From Gaertneriomyces semiglobifer (taxonomy: Eukaryota; Chytridiomycota; Chytridiomycetes; Spizellomycetales; Spizellomycetaceae): a stretch of 64,000 nucleotides of DNA. The notes below the pieces were generated by a model that was given only the letters and a program-made list of their open reading frames with translations, did no database searches and was not told where the DNA came from. Positions 56,228 to 64,000 of the stretch are shown piece by piece. The position numbers were made by a program, and so were the translations under genes. Position 1 is the first letter of the stretch; each line of letters begins with the position of its first letter. The stretch is taken from NCBI GenBank assembly GCA_025558075.1, contig JAHLKF010000018.1, positions 248,001 to 312,000 of the forward strand, written 5' to 3'.

Positions 56228-59200
56228 TCACGGTTTCTGTTGATGCGACTTTGACGCGTGCAAGAGGTGGAAGTTGCGCAACTTGACGGCAAACTCTTCG
56301 GCAAACTCGCGGTTCTGTGGAATATTCAACCCTTCGTCATGATCCAACACGGATATTTTCTCAGGCGAGTATGATAGAGCAACATCGAAACTCTTCCGGT
56401 GCCGGGGATCCTGCTGGCTGCCAATGTACAACACTGGGGTCTTGTGCGGCGCTGACTGCCGCGCAGGAGTTGACTTGCTCGCTACTTTTGTGGGACCAAT
56501 CAAAATGGCGTATTTCCACAAGGACGCCATGTTCCTTTCTGCTACCATTTTTTCCAGGTACTCGACAACAGCTGCACCCTGCCCGACACCCAGCAGACCG
56601 TCCACTGGCCCTGTTTTTGCCAGTTCATAGAGAACGGCCTGGGCGGCGCTGTAAAGACTCTTGGCATTATCGCCCTTCTTGCTGATCCACGTCCGCAAGC
56701 TTCCAGATTGGTCTGAAACGAAGCGGACATAAGTATTAGGTCAATGCATCAGAAATTCTGCTCGCGCAGCGAAGAATAACTCACCGCTCAATTGAGTAAC
56801 TACCGGTGCATCCATGAAAATCAAGTTAACTCCACGGTAAGCCTCAGCCAATCCAGATAGTTGCGCTTCGAGACATGCAGCGTTCTCGTAGGCATCGTGC
56901 AAACATAAAATCTTTGGTGCCGAAATACCTGCGTCTTCATCTTTCGCATCTACTTCGAATGATATTTTCTTGGTCGTAGGAGCCAATTCCCATCCGTCAG
57001 CACATGCACGTTTCGCTTGGTCTATCAAGACCTGGATCTTATCCGCCACCATTTTTGCGAATGAAGACGTTCGGGGGATGATGTGACCCTCGTCGTGAAC
57101 GAGCGAATCTTGCAGCTCTTTGCTGTAGCGGCTCGCAATGTTCTTGCTCATACGATGGAATTGGTCTTTCGGGCTCGTAATCAACAGTGAAGGAACCGGG
57201 TATGGTCCCGCCCGCCTCTTGAAGTAGGTCGAAAGCGGCATCTGGATGGCCGGAGCAAGCAGGACGCTGAACTGCCACATTCGAGGAATCTTTCCTCCGT
57301 GCGCCAAGCGATCCATGTACTCGACAACGCCTCCACCTTGGCAATAGCCTAGCAAGCCGTGGACACCACCAACTGCTTTGATCTTGCGCAGAACGGCATC
57401 GGCGGATTTTCGTAGAGTTGCTTCGGTCCAATTGAGCGACGGGGTCCACATGTAATAAGGCGCCTGGTAGACATCCATACCATCTGCAGATAGGGATGAG
57501 CAAGAGTTAGGGATTGCAATAAGTGGCATGCAATTGAAAGTGGTGAAACTTACCGGATGTCTTGCATTTCAAAGGTGCATCCATGTAGACAAACTCGACT
57601 TTGCTTCCGAGTGCATCTTCCATCTTCGACAGTTGCGAATGGAGAATAAAGGCACTTTCGGTCTGCCCATGGAGACAGAGAATTCGTGTAATGCCGCTAT
57701 TATCCTTGGGTGTCCGCATGTTACCGACAGTGGTCGCCCCTCCCATTTGCGTCAGCAAAACAGCGTGGTCGGAAATGGAGGGCCTTTTCAATAAGTCGGC
57801 GTATTTCATTACGAGACCTATTTTCTTATACCGCTCAAGAAGTTGAACCGCCAACAATGAATCGCCGCCTGCGTCGAAGAAAGAGTCTTCAACACTGATC
57901 GTAGAAGGCTCTCTGCGCAAAACAGTGCTCCAAATGTTCAGCAGTTCCTGTTCTTTTTCATTTCGCGCATGGCAAATCTCAACTTCGACTGGGATTTGCA
58001 AAAGCTTCTGCTTGTCCAGTTTCCGATGGGCATTCATGGGCATCTTCTCCAAACACACGATAGCCGATGGTACACTGTAATGGGGTAGGGTTTGTCGTAA
58101 AGCCTCTTTCAGGGCTCTCGCGTCCAAGCTGGACGGGGTGACAAACGACACTAGCATTTCATCACGCACAATGGTCGCAGCCTCTTTTACTCCCAAGCAC
58201 TTTTCCAGAGCCACATTTATCTCCTGTAATTCCAAGCGATACCCCTTGTATTTCACGAGCTCATCCACTCTGCCGATGAACTTGAGGTTCCCACTCGGAA
58301 CCCATTGTACCCAATCGCCTGTGCGATACATTTTCGCACCCTCCTCCCCTGAAAACGGGTCGGGCAAAAATTTCTCTGCCGTGAGTTCCGGGCGCTTGAT
58401 GTAGCCTTTTCCAACCCCTAATCCTCCTACGTATAGTTCACCGACTTCTCCCGCGCGGACTGGAACCAGGAGCCTATCAAGGACATAGCAGTTCACGTTT
58501 CTCAATGGCATACCAATGTTTATTTCATCGGGAGACAGCAGTCCAACGGTGGTGAGGACCGCGCATTCTGACGGTCCATAGCCGTTGTAGAGCTTGACGC
58601 CGTGCTTCATCCATCGTTGCACCAGGAGGGGTGACACGTCTTCACCCACAGCGAAAACGATTTTCAAGTTAGGATGCTCAAGCGGATCAAGGTGCTGAAG
58701 ACCGGTCGGAGTTATCATTATCGTGTCCACTTCCTTCAGCATTTGACCATCATCGTCCCGGAGTACTAGCGTTGCTCCGGTGGTCAAAGCCAGGAAGATT
58801 TCCAGTTGTGCGCCATCGAATGGAATGGCCATGAACTGGCTCATCTTCCTTCCAGGGCCCATGTCGAATCGCGCAACCATGTCGGACAAAGTATTGGCGA
58901 AGCCTAGGTGCGAGTTCAAGACACCTTTGGGAATTCCGGTCGAACCAGAGGTGAAAACCATATTGATGGTGTCCGATAGCACGGCCTGGTCCGTAACCTG
59001 CGAGTCCGCTGCGACTGCTGGCAATGGCGAATCTAAGCAGAAAGCGTGCGAAAGTTGGCGCAGTTTGAGCACCCTTTCGTGAACACGTTTTGAACCACAG
59101 ACCACTATGTCGCAATCGGCCTGTTCCAGTATATTGCGAATCCTATCATCGGGAACGCTTGCATCAACCGGCACATATGCCGCCCCGGTTTTAAGAATAC

Positions 59201-62200
59201 CGAGTATCCCGACGACCATGTCGATCGATCGCGTAGTCAGCAAAGCAACGTGAAGATTTGGTCGAACTGCACCCGTAGATGTAAGTGCCGACGCCAATTC
59301 ACTCGATCGGCGATCGAGATCTCGGTAACTGATTGACTGTGTGCCCTGCGTCACCGCAAGCGTCTCTGGGTACCGTTGTGCAACGACCGCGAAAAGCCGG
59401 TGAGCGAGTTCAAATTCCTCGACCTGCGGCGATGGCGAGCATTGTGGCACCAGTGCTGCCGGTCCGTCCTCGTACGCGGAAGACATGTCAGCGATACTTA
59501 TCTCATCCGGAGCATGCACCAAGGCATGGAAAATGGCACTAAGCTTGGTGAACATGCCTTCAATGAATGTGCCATCATAAGCATTATTATTGAAGAGCGC
59601 CCACAGCTGCAAACCTGTGGGGCTTTCTGCTGCGGTGATCGACAAGGGATACTCGGTCATTCCCTTCGACGTCAGATGTTGAATGGAAAATGGTAAGCTT
59701 TCACCGTCGCCAGCAGTGGGAAAGTTTTCTAGCACGACCAAGGTGTGGAATAGAGGCTGCGTCGGCGGTACTTTTGCCCATTTGTGAATTGCCGTTAGCG
59801 GAACGTTTGAATGCTCGAGGCAGTCAGCATGGAAGCGGTGAAGCGCCCGGAGTAGCTGAAATATCCCAGTCAACAACTCGCAAGCAAGAGGCTTTTATTT
59901 TGCTGGCACGAATGCTTACCTCGACAACAGTCATGGAATTGTTCATCTTGACCGGAACAGGAAGCGTGGTCATGAGCAGTCCTACAATTCTAAAATGAAA
60001 ATCTTTTAGTCATTTCGTTGCGGGCTTTTGGTAATGGAAATATGCGACGCGTACTTCTCAACACCTGAAACCCCAGAATCCCGTCCCGAAAGGGTTGTTC
60101 CGAACATAACTTCGTTGCTTCGCAGGTAATGCCTCAAGAGCAGGGCCCATGCCGCGCGAAGCAGGGTAGACAAGGTAATTCCTCGTTTGCTGCACGCGGA
60201 GACAAGGGCCTTCTTTCCCATGTCGATGACAAAAGGCACAATCTCATGCTGGGGTTCTTCTTCGACCCCTTGCCGGTACTGAGAGAAGGCCTCAGACGGA
60301 CCAACCTGTGAGATGGCACGAGACCAGAACAGCTGTGACTTTTCCTCATTCCTGGTGGCTAGGACGTATTCGACGTGTGATCGTAACGACGGAGGAGAAT
60401 CTTGAGAAAGGTTCCCCGTGTACGCCTTGAACAGGTCGTTGACCACGATTTGCTCCGACCAGCCATCCAGTAGTGAATGATGGTAAACCAGATGAAGCCA
60501 GAAATGTGACTCTGCAAACAAGGAAGATGCGCGTCAGGAACGGAAAGAAAACAGAGGTGATCACTGAACATACCGTCATGCGCATAAATGCGTAAGCGTA
60601 TCAGTGTTTTGGCATCCAGCTCGAAGCCCTCACGGCGTTCATCTTCCATAATCTGCTCATAGTCCACAGCCCCTGGTAGACGGCTGGAAGCTAGGTCGTC
60701 AGCGTCCCACGTCACCACTTGATGAATGCCGCTTTCTGTCGGCACGAAAACAGTGCGAAGGGCGTCGTGCTTCTGAACGACTGCCTTCCATGCTGCCTGC
60801 AGCCGTGGAATGTCGACTTGTCCTTTGATATCCCACATATGTTGCACCACGTATGCCGTTTTGTCCTTGATCATGGCAGTTGCGAGGCCTTCCTGCAACG
60901 CTGTTAGAGGGAACATGTCCGATGGCGTGAGGCCGCGACTGAGCACGGTATCTTCGATCACTTTTCGTAGGTCAAGCGCCATCTCAAACCGCGGAATGCG
61001 CCTGATATGATCGGGGGACGAGGTAACTAATTTAAGAGCCAGATCTTCCAGCAAAGGAGCGTTGAAGACGTCCTTGGTTGTAACCGCATATCCCGCCTTT
61101 TGACACTCGGACACCACGCGAATGGCGGAAATACTATCCCCGCCGAGCTCGAAAAACGATGAGTGCTTGCCGATGAGGGCGACGTCTTTGTTTAGTACTT
61201 TCGCCCAAACCGCTTGTAAACGGATCTCATCCTGCGTTGAAGGTGCTTCTGACGAGCTGCAGATGGTGAATACTGGATGGGACTTGTCGACCTTTCAAAA
61301 AAAACGTAACGTTTAGAACATGAAGGATCCAAAATACTCAATAACGTGGGTCATACCTTTCCATTCGGCGTCATGGGAAAGCTGGGCAATGCTTGCAAAA
61401 CTGAAGGGACCATGTAATATGGTAAGCGTTCTTTTAGGACCAATCGAACGGCGCCACAATCGACGTCCTCAGGACATACAAAGGCTGAGAGAACATTGTC
61501 CCGAACCATTGCCACGGCTGCCTTAACAGAGTGGCAGGATTCTAAGACCGATACGATTTCTCCAAGCTCGATGCGATATCCTTTCAGTTTTACTTGATCG
61601 TCTACTCTGCCGATGAACTCAATTTCTTCCTCTTCATTCCATCGAACCATATCGCCCGTTCGATACATGCGGCCACCTTCAACAAACGGATCCGGCAAAA
61701 ATTTGGTCTCGTTGAGGTCCTCTCGTCCAACATAGCCTTTTGAGACTCCCACACCTCCGATGTACAATTCCCCGCAATCTGCCGGTGTCAGAAGCTCATC
61801 CAAAACATAGCAGTGTACGTTGTTTAGGGCTCTGCCGATGGTTACGGGTTTGTCAGGCTGGAGGATACTCATTGTCGTGAGCACTGTGCACTCGGTGGGA
61901 CCGTACCCATTGAGAAGCCTGCAACGTTCGCCCCAGCGCTGAACGAGTGACGGAGGCACCGCCTCTCCCACTACGCAAACCGTTCGCAAATTCGGGTAAT
62001 CGATAGGATCCAGTTGCTGCAGGCCGGTTGGAGTAATGACAAGAGCATGTACGGTTTTAAGCATCTCCAGACCCTCTTCCCGCAACACTAAAGTCGCTCC
62101 GTTCGTGAGAGCAGCAAATATTTCCCATATTGCGCCATCGAAAGATACGGCCATGAATTGGCCTATCCGCACACGCGGCGCGCACCCCATCTTCACCATT

Positions 62201-64000
62201 GGATCTTGCAAAAGGTTGGCAATCCCTCCGTGGGTGAGCATGACACCTTTGGGTGTTCCCGTAGAACCAGATGTGAAGATAATGCTGAACGTATCCTCTG
62301 CAGAGGGGCGGCGAATATCCGACGGCGTTGTGCTCTCCATTAGCTGCTCAACAAAGTGAACGGGTCTGCCTATCAAGATGTCCTCTGGTAGCACTAGGGA
62401 TGCCGCCTTTGAAGTCAGTATGGATCCACATCTGCCCTCTTCAAGCATTGTCTTGATTCTCTCTGAGGGCAGACCAGCATCCATCGGTGCATATGCGGCA
62501 CCTGCCTTGAGGATGCCAAGGACGCCAATCACCATCTCGATGGATCTTGTCACAATGAGGGCAACATGCTTGTTATGTTTGACCGTATCCGCAAGGGACG
62601 ACGCGACCGCATCTGCGTAACGGTTAAGCTCGTCGTAAGTGACTGAGCGTCCGGCCATTTCGACCGCTTTATCCCGTGGACGAGATCTTGCGCATGCTTC
62701 AAACAGTTCGTGGGCCAACAATACTCCTCCAGGCGCCGCAGGTTTGGGAGCCACCTCAATAGGTATTTTTGCTTTTTCCCACCGTTGACTTAGGGTTGCA
62801 ATCGAGGTATGCAACTCGGCCGCGCATACCGCTGTCATAACGGTATCCATTTGAGCGAGTACGCGTTGAACATCGCCCAGGGTGTAAAAGCTTGAATCAT
62901 AACAAAGTGCTATGTGTAGATGACTGCGGTCATCAGTAATTGCCAGTGACATCGGATACTCGGTCATCCCCGTCCCATCCACATGCTTCATCATGAATTT
63001 GGAGCTGCCTTTTGCTGGAGGGAAATTTTCAAAGACAAGCATTGAATGGAAGAGTGGAACATCAGGACTCCAGCCAATCGCACGGGATATATCCGGCAAA
63101 CCCACATGCTCATGCAGAGAGCATTCTGCGTGGAACTGTTGTAGTGTTGAGAGAATTTCGGCCAAAGTGGCGGTATTCTCCAACTTCACGGGGACAGGGA
63201 CGGTGTTCATGAGGAGTCCGACGATCCTGAAGACAAGCGCGGTCAGATGACGGGCAACGTCGAAACGGAAAAACAATAACTCACCCTTCGGTTGCAGTGC
63301 CCCCATTATCTCTCCCTGAAATGACCGAACCAAAAACAACATCTTTGCGACGAAGATAATGCCTCAGCACCAAAGCCCATGCTACCCGTAATATGGATGA
63401 CACGGTGACGTTCCACTTCCCGCAAATCTTGTGCACTTGCTCAGATGAGACCTCCAACATGTAGTGGTGCACAGTAGGCGAGACAACACCGTTTTTCTTT
63501 TCACCATTACCAGGTATCGGCACCGATGGTGCTATTGAAGAAAGGGCGTCACTCCAGAAAGAGGACGCGCTAAATCCGTCGCAAGACAGTATCCTCTCTA
63601 CATGTTGTCGGAACTGCGGCCTTGTTGCGTTGTTCGAACCAGATGGCGCAACATTTTCGTATGATTGAATCCAGTCGGCCAGGAGCAGCGCCTCACTCCA
63701 GCCATCAACAATACCATGATGATAAACCAAGTGCAAGACATGCCGGTGTTCTACAAAGAGAGATTAGCTATCCCAGCAAGCGTGGGCGAAAATAGAGACC
63801 CTCGGCACTTACGCGAACTGATCAGCAAGCGGAAGCGAATCAGTGGTGTCATGAAGTCGAACCCTTTCTCGCGTTCTTCTTCGAAATTCTCCTTACGCCA
63901 GTCTCCGGTCTTTACTTCCCAAACGTTGCCGGTGTCTCGTAGGACGACTTGATATAGCCCGGCATCAATGTTGACAAAAACGGTCCTCAAGGCCGAATGT
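56228..64000 (-). CDS. Nonribosomal peptide synthetase ending in tandem FSH1 hydrolase domains (partial, 5' end off window)
   Basis: Exons within the window are 64000-63813, 63750-63285, 63226-61357, 61291-60574, 60511-60055, 59989-59920, 59855-57554, 57483-56785 and 56712-56228: 2417 codons, all in phase. The order is C (partial; HSALRT, HHGIVDGWSE), A1 (FTSGSTGTPKG, NGYGPTE, YRTGD, NGKVD), T1 (FFELGGDSISA), C2 (PLTALQEGL, HHSLLDGWSE), A2 (FTSGSTGIPKG, NGYGPSE, YRTGD, RKLDKQK) and T2 (FFDAGGDSLLA). Two alpha/beta-hydrolase domains of the FSH1 type follow. FSH-1 (about 57690-56960) opens ILCLHGQTES, with GYCQGG for the nucleophile motif and HDEGHIIP for the His. FSH-2 (about 56930-56260) opens ILCLHDAYEN, with GVGQGA and HDEGLNIP. 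Conventional TE or reductase domains are absent. It would make at least a dipeptide. Confidence 0.92.

Noticed and set aside
56741..57529. FSH1-like hydrolase as a separate gene
   Set aside because: GT-AG introns at 57553-57484 and 56784-56713 join it in phase to the NRPS and to the following hydrolase domain. There is no promoter or start codon of its own at the domain border.
1..64000. CRISPR arrays, rRNA genes, bacterial insertion sequences
   Set aside because: None was seen. Repeats present are microsatellites, minisatellites and eukaryotic dispersed repeats, and gene structure is eukaryotic throughout.

Overview
The window is nuclear DNA of a filamentous or zoosporic fungus. Nearly every long gene is split by 51-160 bp GT-AG introns, ends near AATAAA signals, and belongs to a fungal family: PDR transporter, Siz/PIAS SUMO ligase, fungal-type multi-C2H2 protein, PKS and NRPS. 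A membrane-anchored GH9 protein, an ABCA half-transporter, a FUS-like RNA-binding protein and a KCTD-type T1 protein together favour an early-diverging (chytrid-grade) fungus over an ascomycete. That placement is inference. All exon joins given here were checked for reading-frame phase by hand and none by transcript data.

Layout. 1-19 kb: a partial two-TM protein (minus, runs off the left edge), a full-size PDR pump (minus), a FUS/TAF15-like RNA-binding protein, a GPI- or TM-anchored GH9 protein with an altered active site, and an ABCA half-transporter, then about 3.5 kb of repeats and gene remnants. 19-29 kb: gene-poor and repeat-rich, with a one-finger C2H2 gene, a T1/BTB gene, tRNA-Val(UAC), three or four copies of a Pol III-like repeat with A and B boxes, a promoter-like element with no ORF, an unrecognised four-exon gene (25014-25785, minus) and a frameshifted multi-C2H2 gene. 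29-45 kb: a 1634-aa kinesin-4-like motor, two unrecognised spliced genes, a KH-domain protein and a six-exon SAP-PINIT-SP-RING SUMO E3 ligase.

45.8-64 kb is a biosynthetic locus. A 13-exon PKS (KS-AT-DH*-KR*-ACP) ends in an NRPS-type condensation domain. It is followed by a five-exon beta-lactamase-fold hydrolase on the same strand. Convergent to both is a large NRPS, truncated by the right edge, with (C)-A-T-C-A-T followed by two tandem FSH1-type alpha/beta-hydrolase domains. The first FSH1 domain has Cys in place of the nucleophilic Ser. The second has Gly there and Leu in place of the catalytic His. The set PKS-with-terminal-C, beta-lactamase-fold enzyme and FSH1 hydrolase has the same parts list as the fungal lovastatin system (LovB, LovD, LovG), but here the FSH1 module is fused to an NRPS and duplicated. 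A plausible division of labour is that the PKS makes an acyl chain, the NRPS makes a dipeptide, and the hydrolase-fold proteins release or join them. This is inference.
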